From: Morinoia aosen
Lineage: Eukaryota > Arthropoda > Malacostraca > Amphipoda > Talitridae
Length of the DNA: 64,000 bases
Assembly (NCBI GenBank): GCA_030386875.1
Contig: CM059560.1
Coordinates: 33,598,183 to 33,662,182, forward strand
Reading direction: 5' to 3'
Part shown: positions 35,709 through 47,481 of the stretch, piece after piece
How the letters are laid out: each line of letters starts with the position of its first letter
How positions within the stretch are numbered: position 1 is the first letter of the stretch
Program-made: the position numbers and the translations under genes
The notes under the pieces: generated by a model
Databases searched by the model: none
What the model was told of the DNA's origin: nothing
What the model saw: only the letters and a program-made list of their open reading frames with translations

Positions 35709-38700
35709 AATTTGTGAGGTGGAGTGCCGCACCAACACGGAGCAGTACAGCTAATGGTGAGTTTGTGAGGTGGTGTGCCGCACCAACACGGAGCAGTTCA
35801 GCTAATGGTGAGTTTGTAAGGTGGTGTGCCGCACCAACACGGAGCAGTACAGCTAATGGTGAGTTTGTGAGGTGGAGTGCCGCACCAACACGGAGCAGTA
35901 CAGCTAATGGTGAGTTTGTGAGGTGGAGTGCCGGACCAACACGGAGCAGTAGAGCTAATGGTGAGTTTGTGAGGTGGAGTGCCGCACCAACACGGAGCAG
36001 TACAGCTAATGGTGAGTTTGTGAGGTGGAGTGCCGCACTAACACGGAGCAGTACAGCTAATGGTGAGTTTGTGAGGTGGAGTGCCGGACCAACACGGAGC
36101 AGAACAGCTAATGGTGAGTTTGTGAGGTGGAGTGCCGCACCAACACGGTGCAGTACAGCTAATGGTGAGTTTGTGAGGTGGAGTGCCGGACCAACACGGA
36201 GCAGTACAGCTAATGGTGAGTTTGTGAGGTGGAGTGCCACACCAACACGGAGCAGTACAGCTAATGGTGAGTTTGTGAGGTGGAGTGCCGCACTAACACG
36301 GAGCAGTACAGCCAATGGTGAGTTTGTGAGGTGGAGTGCCGCACCAACACGAAGCAGAACAGCTAATGGTGAGTTTGTGAGGTGGAGTGCCGCACCAACA
36401 CGGAGCAGTACAGCCAATGGTGAGTTTGTGAGGTGGAGTGCCGCACCAACACGGAGCAGTACAGCTAATGGTGAGTTTGTGAGGTGGAGTGCCGCACTAA
36501 CACGGAGCAGTACAGCCAATGGTGAGTTTGTGAGGTGGAGTGCCGCACCAACACGGAGCAGTACAGCCAATGGTGAGTTTGTGAGGTGGAGTGCCGCACC
36601 AACACGAAGCAGAACAGCTAATGGTGAGTTTGTGAGGTGGAGTGCCGCACTAACACGGAGCAGTACAGCCAATGGTGAGTTTGTGAGGTGGAGTGCCGCA
36701 CCAACACGAAGCAGAACAGCTAATGGTGAGTTTGTGAGGTGGAGTGCCGCACCAACACGGAGCAGTACAGCCAATGGTGAGTTTGTGAGGTGGAGTGCCG
36801 GACCAACACGGAGCAGAACAGCTAATGGTGAGTTTGTGAGGTGGAGTGCCGCACCAACACGGAGCAGTACAGCCAATGGTGAGTTTGTGAGGTGGAGTGC
36901 CGGACCAACACGGAGCAGAACAGCTAATGGTGAGTTTGTGAGGTGGAGTGCCGCACCAACACGGTGCAGTACAGCTAATGGTGAGTTTGTGAGGTGGAGT
37001 GCCGGACCAACACGGAGCAGTACAGCTAATGGTGAGTTTGTGAGGTGGAGTGCCACACCAACACGGAGCAGTACAGCTAATGGTGAGTTTGTGAGGTGGA
37101 GTGCCGCACTAACACGGAGCAGTACAGCCAATGGTGAGTTTGTGAGGTGGAGTGCCGCACCAACACGAAGCAGAACAGCTAATGGTGAGTTTGTGAGGTG
37201 GAGTGCCGCACCAACACGGAGCAGTACAGCCAATGGTGAGTTTGTGAGGTGGAGTGCCGCACCAACACGGAGCAGTACAGCTAATGGTGAGTTTGTGAGG
37301 TGGAGTGCCGCACTAACACGGAGCAGTACAGCCAATGGTGAGTTTGTGAGGTGGAGTGGCGCACCAACACGAAGCAGAACAGCTAATGGTGAGTTTGTGA
37401 GGTGGAGTGCCGCACCAACACGGAGCAGTACAGCCAATGGTGAGTTTGTGAGGTGGAGTGCCGCACCAATACGGAGCAGTACAGCCAATGGTGAGTTTGT
37501 GAGGTGGAGTGCTGCACCAACACGGTGCAGTACAGCTAATTGTGAGTTTGTGAGGTGGAGTGCCGCACCAACACGAAGCAGAACAGCTAATGGTGAGTTT
37601 GTGAGGTGGAGTGCCGCACCAACACGGAGCAGTACAGTCAATGGTGAGTTTGTGAGGTGGAGTGCCGCACCAACACGGTGCAGTACAGCCAATGGTGAGT
37701 TTGTGAGGTGGAGTGCCGCACCAACACGGAGCAGTACAGCTAATGGTGAGTTTGTGAGGTGGAGTGCCGCACCAACACGGAGCAGTACAGCTAATGGTGA
37801 GTTTGTGAGGTGGAGTGCCGCACCAACACGGAGCAGTACAGCTAATGGTGAGTTTGTGAGGTGGAGTGCCGCACCAACACGGAGCAGTACAGCCAATGGT
37901 GAGTTTGTGAGGTGGAGTGCCGCACCAACACGGAGCAGTACAGCTAATGGTGAGTTTGTGAGGTGGAGTGCCGCACTAACACGGAGCAGTACAGCCAATG
38001 GTGAGTTTGTGAGGTGGAGTGCCGCACCAACACGAAGCAGAACAGCTAATGGTGAGTTTGTGAGGTGGAGTGCCGCACCAACACGGAGCAGTACAGCCAA
38101 TGGTGAGTTTGTGAGGTGGAGTGCCGCACCAATACGGAGCAGTACAGCCAATGGTGAGTTTGTGAGGTGGAGTGCCGCACCAACACGGTGCAGTACAGCT
38201 AATGGTGAGTTTGTGAGGTGGAGTGCCGCACCAACACGAAGCAGAACAGCTAATGGTGAGTTTGTGAGGTGGAGTGCCGCACCAACACGGAGCAGTACAG
38301 CCAATGGTGAGTTTGTGAGGTGGAGTGCCGCACCAACACGGTGCAGTACAGCCAATGGTGAGTTTGTGAGGTGGAGTGCCGCACCAACACGGAGCAGTAC
38401 AGCTAATGGTGAGTTTGTGAGGTGGAGTGCCGCACCAACACGGAGCAGTACAGCTAATGGTGAGTTTGTGAGGTGGAGTGCCGCACCAACACGGAGCAGT
38501 ACAGCTAATGGTGAGTTTGTGAGGTGGAGTGCCGCACCAACACGGAGCAGTACAGCCAATGGTGAGTTTGTGAGGTGGAGTGCCGCACCAACACGGAGCA
38601 GTACAGCCAATGGTGAGTTTGTGAGGTGGAGTGCCGCACCAACACGGAGCAGTACAGCTAATGGTGAGTTTGTGAGGTGGAGTGCCGCACCAACACGAAG

Positions 38701-38883
38701 CAGAACAGCTAATGGTGAGTTTGTGAGGTGGAGTGCCGCACCAACACGGAGCAGTACAGCTAATGGTGAGTTTGTGAGGTGGAGTGCCGCACCAACACGG
38801 AGCAGTACAGCCAATGGTGAGTTTGTGAGGTGGAGTGCCGCACCAACACGGAGCAGTACAGCTAATGGTGAGTTTGTGAGGTG
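35709..38883. repeat. 51-bp minisatellite open in both strands
   Basis: About 62 copies of a 51-bp unit (core GTGCCGCACCAACACGGAGC ... AATGGTGAGTTTGTGAGGTG). Because 51 is divisible by 3 and the unit has no stop in one phase of each strand, frames of 1072 (plus, 35714-38932) and 1049 codons (minus, 35665-38814) run through it. The plus frame repeats RWSAAPTRSSTANGEFV and the minus frame AVLLRVGAALHLTNSPL. Higher-order copies occur: a set of variant units near 36080-36300 recurs about 816 bp (16 units) later, and another set near 37465 recurs 663 bp (13 units) later. Variants change amino acids (S/R, P/L, A/G, S/C) about as readily as silent sites, so coding is unlikely. Confidence 0.95.
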
Positions 38884-39591
38884 CTATGCCGAGATAAGAG
38901 CTCTAAGTGTGCCAGCTTTACTGTGCCAATAAATGTCTGAGTAAGACGTGGTCACCGTGCGCTGACATTTTGACATGCCACAGAGAAAAAAAAAATCGAT
39001 TTCCATCGAAATTATGATCATCAAGACAGCCAGACTTGTGAAGGTCCTTTCCTGCAAATATCCAACTCTTCAACTCTATTAGCACCTTGCTGCTATGTTC
39101 GCCAATAAGCCACATGCCGATCTCAACCTCCTGAATTTTACGCATTTATTACGCCTAAAAATAGTATCGTTCACTTACATTTTATTTGTTCACTTTTAGT
39201 GCATCTGTTAAAATACGCAATATTAACAAAAGACTTAGAACGCGTGTCTTAAAATTCATCAGTTTTACGAAAAAGTTATCTCTTCGTGTTTCAGGCTTCA
39301 AATTTAATCTTTGTCGACATAACGAGAATTTATAAAACTATTGACTCAGACTTTGTCATTCCCGAGAAGACAAAGCGAGTTAATGAAAATCCTGCAAGAA
39401 TCACAGCATCGCCGAGACACAACTCCTGCACGAGCTGCTCCTCCGGCAAAGATTGTGCGGCGAGGCTGTGTACGCGGGCCGCGTGACGCTAACGCGAGGT
39501 AAACAAAGTCGCTTGTCTTGTCACTTCGCCGCACCGCACCTGGATGCGTTAATTACCACCTTGCCAGAGCATAATTAAATCGTCAACCTCC
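38884..39591. other. unassigned spacer between two arrays
   Basis: No gene recognised. Short frames only. Confidence 0.4.
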
Positions 39592-40925
39592 AGAGTGAAA
39601 ATTAAATTATTAATACACGAGGGGAAAGTTCACTTGTTAACTTACGAGAGGAAAATTAAGTTATCAACAAACGAGAGGATAGTTAAGTTATTAAATTACG
39701 AGAGGGAAATTAAATTATCAACATACGAGAGGATAGTTAAGTTATTAACTTACGAGAGGGAAATTAAATTATCAACATACGAGAGGATAGTTGAGTTATT
39801 AACTTACGAGAGGGAAATTAAATTATCAACATACGAGAGGATAGTTAAGTTATTATCATACGACAGGGAAATTAAATTATCAACAAACGAGAGGATAGTT
39901 AAGTTATTAACTTACGAGAGGGAAATTAAATTATCAACATACGAGAGGATAGTAAAGTTATTATCATACGACAGGGAAATTAAATTATCAACAAACGAGA
40001 GGATAGTTAAGTTATTAACTTACGAGAGGGAAATTAAATTATCAACATACGAGAGGATAGTTAAGTTATTATCATACGACAGGGAAATTAAATTATCAAC
40101 AAACGAGAGGATAGTTAAGTTATTAACTTACGAGAGGGAAATTAAATTATCAACATACGAGAGGATAGTTAAGTTATTATCATACGACAGGGAAATTAAA
40201 TTATCAACAAACGAGAGGATAGTTAAGTTATTAACTTACGAGAGGGAAATTAAATTATCAACAAACGAGAGGATAGTTAAGTTATTAACTTACGAGAGGG
40301 AAATTAAATTATCAACATACGAGAGGATAGTTAAGTTATTAACTTACGAGAGGGAAATTAAATTATCAACATACGAGAGGATAGTTAAGTTATTATCATA
40401 CGACAGGGAAATTAAATTATCAACATACGAGAGGATAGTTAAGTTATTAACTTACGAGAGGGAAATTAAATTATCAACATACGAGAGGATAGTTAAGTTA
40501 TTATCATACGACAGGGAAATTAAATTATCAACAAACGAGAGGATAGTTAAGTTATTATCATACGAGAGGGAAATTAAATTATCAATATACGAGAGGATGG
40601 TTAAGTTATTATCATACGAGAGGGAAATTAAATTATCAACAAACGAGAGGATAGTTAAGTTATTATCATACGAGAGGGAAATTATATTAACAACAAACGA
40701 GAGGATAGTCAAGTTATTATCATACGAGAGGGAAATTAAATTATCAACATACGAGAGGATAGTTAAGTTATTATCATACGAGAGGGAAATTAAATTATCA
40801 ACATACGAGAGGATAGTTAAGTTATTATCATACGAGAGGGAAATTAAATTATCAACATACGAGAGGATAGTTAAGTTATTAACTTACGAGGATGAAATAA
40901 AATTATCGACATACGAGAGAAAAAG
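39592..40925. repeat. 27/54-bp minisatellite
   Basis: About 49 copies of a 27-bp subunit in two alternating types, GAAATTAAATTATCAACATA and ATAGTTAAGTTATTAACTTA, each followed by CGAGAGG, giving a 54-bp dimer. A 108-bp tetramer with CGACAGG is repeated several times on the left. The plus strand is open for 444 codons with period EIKLSTYERIVKLLTYER, an alternating basic/hydrophobic pattern. There is no sign of a gene around it. Diverged units (GCGAGAAGAAAATTAAG) continue to about 41012. Confidence 0.95.
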
Positions 40926-41012
40926 TTAAATTTCTAACTTTAGAGAAGGAAGTTTAATAATTAACTTGCGAGAAGAAAATTAAGTTATTAGCTATCGAGA
41001 GGTACATAGAAC

Positions 41013-41740
41013 TAGAGCGTTAGCGAGCGTAAGTTTTGGCGCTTTCAATATAAAATCGTGAGAAGTGTACACATAAGAAATTTCGGACGAATGTCTCTAT
41101 CAAAAGTACGTGTTTTGCACACTAATTATTACATGTAACCAACTTAGCACTAATTGTACAACATTTCACAACATAAAAAAAAACAATTGAGATGAAATTA
41201 TGGTTGAGCGGGCCCGAACGTTCCTTAATCGGGGTGAAAATTAAAACTTAAAATTCCGACCTTAAAATTCACAGCATTAAAACTGAACTTTTCGGGACCA
41301 TACTCATGTTAAGCAAAAAAAATTGTAGTCGAAATCCGTAACACGCGGTTGAGGGAACAGTGAAAAGTTTGATTGTTAACGCGTAGATTTTGATGCCTCC
41401 AACTAATTCACGTCCTCTGATTCAGTCTCGTCCGCGCGATGTAGCTCTGCAATAATTACATGCTGGTATTTCGTTAAACAGAAATGCTGATTAATTTCAA
41501 ATTACCTGAACGAATATTTATGCCAATGCATTATACTTCCAATTGGACGATTCGTAAAGAATCTAATGCATTTGATCTGCTAATGCATTAGATCATGAGT
41601 GATTTTAAGCCTCGTTTAACCACAACTAAGAGGTTCCCAAGAGAGGAAGAAGAAGGGAGTGGGGAATGAAAATGCATTTACTAACTCTATTTATTGCATA
41701 CGTTTCGGAGTATTAAAATTCCATTTGAGACTTAAATAAA
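41013..41740. other. unassigned spacer
   Basis: No feature recognised. Confidence 0.4.
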
Positions 41741-41865
41741 GACGGCAAAATCAAATTTAGAAAATGCAGAAAAATAAAACAAATAAACACACATCTGTGT
41801 ATTTTTATACACAGATATGTGTTTATTTGTTTTATTTTTCTGTATTTTCTGAATTTGATTTTGTC
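41741..41865. repeat. long imperfect hairpin (~60-bp arms)
   Basis: Arms 41741-41802 and 41807-41865 are reverse complements with only a few mismatches and a four-base loop (TTTT). The stem includes AAATAAAACAAATAAACAC. No coding content. A palindromic MITE or a hairpin RNA source are both possible. Confidence 0.85.
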
Positions 41866-41866
41866 T

Positions 41867-41910
41867 GAACGAGTTAGGTTATGGGATTTTTTCCAAAACC
41901 TAACTCGTTC
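41867..41910. repeat. second hairpin (14-bp perfect arms)
   Basis: GAACGAGTTAGGTT (41867-41880) and its exact complement (41897-41910) surround a 16-base loop, directly abutting the larger hairpin. Confidence 0.85.
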
Positions 41911-42756
41911 TGATTCACACAGAATTTAAATGGACCCATCACATGGTTTACTAACGCACGCAAGATCGTACAACCATATCATACGCACAGCAACATCCAC
42001 ACACGCTCAGAGAGACACACACTCACGTACAATTATCTTAGCAGGTTGAAGCAGTACACCAAACTCCAGTAATTTATCATACACAGCCAACATTCAGGAA
42101 TTTTCCACAGAGCCTGTCGTAAGCTCACCCCTCCCCTCAGTCAGCGGAGATTACCGTCAGCATTTCAATTGTACATTTCAAATCACTTCAAATCATTCAC
42201 AAGACTTTCAGAATTTGAAATCCTTATTTGTACTTACACATAAACTTAATCTTAACGAAGAGTTGAGCTTAGTCAAACTGCTCATTGCTTCTATCCTACT
42301 GACATAATTCTGTTGGTGTTTGTGCGGCGGCTTGTGGGTATACGTGTGGTTGTATGTGCTTCCGTGGGCTTGCGCGTCAACGAGAGAGGGTATAGGTGTC
42401 CGCTTAACTTCAGTATGATTGAAAAAGAGTTAAGCTCTAGGAGGTAACTGACGAATAAATGGTTTATTTTTCTGTACGTTTTTAGTTTGAAATTTTCCTT
42501 CCTGTTTCAGCCAGGAAGAGGGAATTTTAACATTCCGTAATGCATGCAATAAATAATATAAATTTTTACTTTGGTTCTTCTATTATTCTTGCGCATGAGA
42601 CTTGCCGGGACCTATTAGAAATATTTATCACCTTTTACGTGAAATCGAGAGTGGTTATAACAAATATTTTTTACGTTGAAGGTAAATTCAAGAACTTAAT
42701 CCGCAACCACGAAATTACAATTTATACGCTCTCTATTACATTATTTTAATCGTACT
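41911..42756. other. unassigned spacer
   Basis: No gene recognised. A 69-codon frame at 42540-42749 has no identifiable domain. Confidence 0.4.
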
Positions 42757-42925
42757 ACAGCTGTTCATTGAATTAGTTTAATTTTTCTTCCTCTTCTTCT
42801 TTTTACAGCTGTTTCGACAGCTGTTTCTACAGCTGTTCATTGAATTAGTTTAATTTTTTTTCTTCTTCTTCTTTTTACAGCTGTTTCTACAGCTGTTCAT
42901 TGAATTAGTTTAAATTTTCTTCATT
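42757..42925. repeat. 60-72-bp tandem repeat, 3 copies
   Basis: ACAGCTGTTCATTGAATTAG recurs at 42757, 42829 and 42889. The first spacing is longer because of an extra GACAGCTGTTTC copy. Confidence 0.9.
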
Positions 42926-44460
42926 TCTTCTTTGCTAAGTTTGACACTTTACACTTTAGGTGTATGTGGGCATATGGGTGTGCACATGTGCACGTATGCA
43001 CCTGTGTGCACTAGAGTAGATAAACCAATCGAAGGTTGCATTTTATGTCATTCCTCTCCATTTCTGTGCAAGCATCAAACTAGACCGTCATGCATGGTAC
43101 CTATGTGTGTGTGTGTGTTTATCAATTGCAGACATTCTGCACCATACTACAAAGATATTGTGATTTACTCTCTAATTTGAAATTGTAAAGCAACCATGTA
43201 TAAAAAGCAATAAATTCGTTGCGTGATCACCCACTTATACTGCAGTATTATGCTTATAGTTATATGCTTATAATAATGTGATTCCTATGTCTGTTTATCA
43301 ATTGCCGACAATTTGCGCCATATTTCAAAGATAATGCGATTTTCTTTTCTAATATGAAACCTTTATAGGACATTAATGTTTTCTTTCTTATTCACATCCC
43401 AAAATCGTTTTCATGTTTCAGACTTAGGTAGACTGTTTTGTGCCACTATTTGTAGTACGAAATTTTATAAAATTCATGCCATAATAAAAGATATTTTCTC
43501 CGTTTCCCTCGATTGGAATTTCTGGTTTATAATGACTGGTTTTACACTGATATTCGCGCACATGCTTACTTGTATAAATCTGTACGTGTGCACGCTGTGC
43601 GTATGACACTAAATAGAATGCGTATGTATTGCTTCGATGAATAGAAATGCATTTGTGTATCCTTACGAGTTTGGTGTAATTATGTGCGTGCATGTGTATA
43701 TGTATATATTTGCGTGTATATGTGCACACATGTGTGTACTAGACTGACAACTAGCATTTTACTGAAGATAATGGTCTTTTTTCTGTTTACTCTCAACTTG
43801 TAACATTACCTTACTCGTCTTGTCTTTATTATTGTAAAGCATTCATGTAAAAACTATACATTTGTTGTGCGATCATCCACTTTTTGTTTAAATAAAATGC
43901 TTATCAACTAATGACCGCTATGTTAAAATTGTTGGATTAGAAATACAAAACTTATTATCTTCTTGGTCCTCATGCTTATGTGTACGTGTATACATGTATA
44001 TGTATGTGTGTATATGTACATGTATGTATATGTATGAATATGTATGTGTGTGTATATGTATACGGATGTATATTTATATATACATATATTTTTTCATGCT
44101 TCCTCACAATGACACTTTTGAACATTGGCCGAAACAAGCGATTCATGTATTATTTCCTGGCTTCAAGAATTGCGAAGTTTTATGTCATGTACATGTAAAC
44201 TGTCAAAAATGTTTTCACCTCACAATGAAAATGCATCGTCCATGAAATTGTGTTGTCTCTTATAATTATCATTACATGTATTATCAAATGTAGATTAAGC
44301 AAGATTAGGAGTACATTGCCCTCAATCTTTCTTTTCGACTAGTGACACGAGTTTTACAATACTCGTGTGTGTGTATCATCTAAATGTATTAATTTTAAGA
44401 GATTTTAAAAACCAATGATGGTACTTTTGTACCATCTATATTGGAAATATACTGTTTTTC
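42926..44460 (+). mobile_element. 5'-truncated LINE 3' end (copy 2)
   Basis: The portion 43745-44460 matches 1951-3025 in inverted orientation, as described for copy 1. The portion 42926-43744 has internal diverged repeats (GTTTATCAATTGC at about 43117 and 43294; ATTGTAAAGC followed by a CATGTA block at about 43186 and 43836) and is probably part of the same untranslated region. The 3' end shows ATTGGAAATATACTG followed by a T/C-rich tract, a mutated form of the AATAAA-containing end. A TATG/TGTG-rich low-complexity block lies at 43978-44090. Confidence 0.6.
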
Positions 44461-44929
44461 TTTTCTTCTTTTCTTTTTTCTTTTACTACGCTTGATTAAG
44501 TTGTACCTCTACACAACGTTAGTAATTTTGCACATCTTCATTAATCTTACTTCCATTTTAGATTATAATGTATCTCTCAATAAACTGTTTGTATTGTTTC
44601 TCTACCCCTAATACAGTATTTCTTAGCTATTATAACTTCCACGGAGCTTGTTTCCAAAGGCTCGAGTCATCGCATCTCTTATCAAAACTTGATGCAACTG
44701 CCGCTCCTTTCAATGATTGTCGCTACTATATTATTGAGAAATGTTCATTTTTGGCTGCCTTGCTCCATTGCTCTCTTCCTCAGCCGCTCTCGGCCACGTG
44801 ATTCATGGTGACAGGCGAGCAAATTTGGATCTCGGACATAACGCATGTGCTTGTGCGACTCGAGAAATGAATCTAGACCAGCCAGCCCTACCGGGGCGCG
44901 CTTAATGGATTTACACCGGGCATTGAGTT
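44461..44929. other. unassigned spacer
   Basis: No gene recognised. T/C-rich at the start, adjoining the LINE end. Confidence 0.4.
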
Positions 44930-45450
44930 ACACCAGGCCGCACAGCGTGGACCTACAGCACATCAAACAGGAAATATATACGTAAGTCGAAAATTTAATT
45001 TCTCTCTCGTAAGTCAATACCTTCTTCCCCCTCGTATGTTGCGCGATCCTGCAGCAGACAGTTAACAACACCAGGTCGCACTGCATGTACAGTATCTACA
45101 TCAAATACGAAACCCCACCAGGTCGCGCTGAATGAATCTTTTGTACGTCAAACAAGAACCACGCCAGTTCACACTGTAAGAATCGGCACCAGGCATGAAA
45201 CCAATCCGGGTCGCGTTGCAGGTATCTTCATCAAACAGAAAACCACGTCACAAATTGCAGTGCATGGACCTACACTAAAAAGAAAAAACCCCTTCAAGTT
45301 GTGCAGCATGAATATGTACGATACTAAAAAGTAGAAACCATACCAAGTTGCGCAGCACGAATTTGCACAAGGCGGAAAATTACACCATGTCGCGTTGCAC
45401 AATTTGCACCACGCAGAAAACCACTACAAGTCGCGCTGCATAGTTGTGCA
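44930..45450. repeat. degenerate ~55-60-bp tandem repeat
   Basis: Blocks resembling ACACCAGGTCGCGCTGCATG followed by AATxTxCACxAxxCAxAAAACC recur about eight to nine times with heavy divergence, most visibly at 44932, 45080, 45118, 45206, 45290, 45346, 45392 and 45424. An old array that has lost homogeneity, next to the homogeneous 46-bp array. Confidence 0.65.
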
Positions 45451-45540
45451 ACAGAATGACATAAGTTGCTCATACGACCCTCATGCAAATGTAATGACCC
45501 GAGCTGCATGCTGAGCGAACATCCTGCTTCAGTTCTGTGC

Positions 45541-46271
45541 TGCTGGTCAAGTCTCGACGTGCAGCTGGTCCAACTCTTGACACGTAGCTGAACTTTGTCT
45601 CTACGTGCAGCTGGTCCAGCTCTTGACGCGTAGCTGATCCAAGTCTCGACGTGCAGCTGGTCCAGCTCTTGACACGTAGCTGAACTTTATCTCTACGTGC
45701 AGCTTGTCCAGCTCTTGACGCGTAGCTGAACCTTGTCTCTACGTGCAGCTGGTCCAGCTCTTGACGCGTAGCTGATCCAAGTCTCTACGTGCAGCTGGTC
45801 CAGCTCTTGACGCGTAGCTGATCCAAGTCTCTATGTGCAGCTGGTCCAGCTCTTGACGCGTAGCTGATCCAAGTCTCTATGTGCAGCTGGTCCAGCTCTT
45901 GACGCGTAGCTGATCCAAGTCTCTATGTGCAGCTGGTCCAGCTCTTGACGCGTAGCTGATCCAAGTCTCTATGTGCAGCTGGTCCAGCTCTTGACGCGTA
46001 GCTGATCCAAGTCTCTATGTGCAGCTGGTCCAGCTCTTGACGCGTAGCTGATCCAAGTCTCTATGTGCAGCTGGTCCAGCTCTTGACGCGTAGCTGATCC
46101 AAGTCTCTACGTGCAGCTGGTCCAGCTCTTGACGCGTAGCTGATCCAAGTCTCTATGTGCAGCTGGTCCAGCTCTTGACGCGTAGCTGATCCAAGTCTCT
46201 ACGTGCAGCTGGTCCAGCTCTTGACGCGTAGCTGATCCAAGTCTCGACGTGCAGCTGGTCCAGCTCTTGAC
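45541..46271. repeat. 46-bp minisatellite
   Basis: About 16 copies of a 46-bp unit containing GTGCAGCTGGTCCAGCTCTT and GACGCGTAGCTGATCCAAGT. Central copies (about 45790-46150) are almost identical while edge copies are more diverged (GACACGTAGCTGAACTTTGT), the usual pattern of unequal exchange. Confidence 0.96.
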
Positions 46272-47297
46272 GCGTAGCTAAACTAACTCTTGCAGTGTAA
46301 CGTTTAATTCTTGATACAAATTGCTACATTCATTGCTAACACACAGAGGCTTCTCTAGGCTCGCTTGAGATACTCGTAAATTCCAATTAATGTGGTTATT
46401 CACGTTAGCAATTGTATCGCTATTATATAACACTTTGAAAAGGTAAAAAGTTTCTGATAAGTTGTGAGCAAAATGAGTGTCGGTCTTGACACGATCAGTG
46501 TTTTATGACTTTTTGGGGCATTGCAGCTGCAATTCTTACTTCCATTGATTTTAGTTTAAGTCTTCTCCAAATCAGAGCATCTTACCTTGCCAAGATTTAT
46601 CTGATCAATTGAGTTAATAAAATTGAACTTGAATGATAGGCTTTCTTGAAAATTACTTCGGAAATGCTTTAAAACTGCTTCTAACAGCATGTTCCCTTCT
46701 ACTTGTCAATTAATGTTGACTACATATCCTGTAAGTGTTGTTTGCATGCCGTATTAATGTTGGTCACAAGTTCTCGAGCGACTCATTTCATTTCCTCAAA
46801 AAAAGCGTGAAAATTAGTGCCATTCTTGACCTTAGTATCGTATTCAAATTTACCAGTCCCATCGATTCCATTCAAAAAGTATTTCATTTCGTCTATGAGA
46901 CATTAAGCTCACATAAAACAACAAGAAACTGTCCGAATATCTTTTACGGTCCTGCGAAAGGAAGAAATCTGCGTAAAAATTAGCGAAAATTTAAATACTT
47001 TTCTAGTAAGAGCGGCCTTCACTGTTCGATCTTATACTTATACGCAATTCAAATTTAGAAACCATGATTTATTCGATAGAGAGAAATTATCATAATATGC
47101 AAGGTGAAATTGGCATCGTGCTTCCTGGTTTGCAATGCTCACAGCTTCTTCTGGCTAACTCGAGAATCTATTCTCCATGATAATCTTGGCCATTAATTAG
47201 GTCTGCAGAATGTGATTCGGTCTCGGGAGGTAATAATTTATTCCCAGCTATTATGCAGCAGTCAATTCCCAACCCATACTAAGAAGTTGCTGTGCAA
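46272..47297. other. unassigned spacer
   Basis: No gene recognised. An 82-codon frame at 46735-46983 has no identifiable domain. Confidence 0.4.
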
Positions 47298-47481
47298 CTT
47301 ATACTATAATAAGAGCCGCGTTCGTCTGTCTGTCTGTCCGAAGCAAGCCAAAAGTGTGTGATGAGCGTATCTGTGATACAAGCTCGGCCTCATCAACTCT
47401 CGAGAGATTGCATTTTTTACTTCTTACGGCCATTTATTCATATCGCCTTCTTTCTCATTTAAAATATAGGGGGTGGACTAG
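47298..47481 (+). mobile_element. non-autonomous Helitron, second copy
   Basis: Starts near TTATACTATAATAAGAGCC and runs through CGCGTTCGTCTGTCTGTC, GTGTGATGAGCGTATCTGTG, CATCAACTCTCGAGAG and TTCTTACGGCC to end GGTGGACTAG followed by T. All of these match the minus-strand element at 29406-29629. The 5' dinucleotide TC appears mutated. It lacks a ~35-bp segment present in the first copy. Confidence 0.7.

Noticed and set aside
35709..38883. CRISPR-like or other spaced-repeat array
   Set aside because: Units are contiguous without unique spacers; surroundings are eukaryotic transposons.
39595..40929. 444-codon frame with KLSTYERIVKLL-like period as a coiled-coil or repeat protein gene
   Set aside because: Period equals the DNA repeat; alternative residues follow array variants, and no promoter, homologous domain or start context supports a gene.
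43978..44090. TATG/TGTG-rich frames with tyrosine/cysteine-rich peptides
   Set aside because: Low-complexity microsatellite within the LINE 3' region; peptides reflect the dinucleotide pattern.
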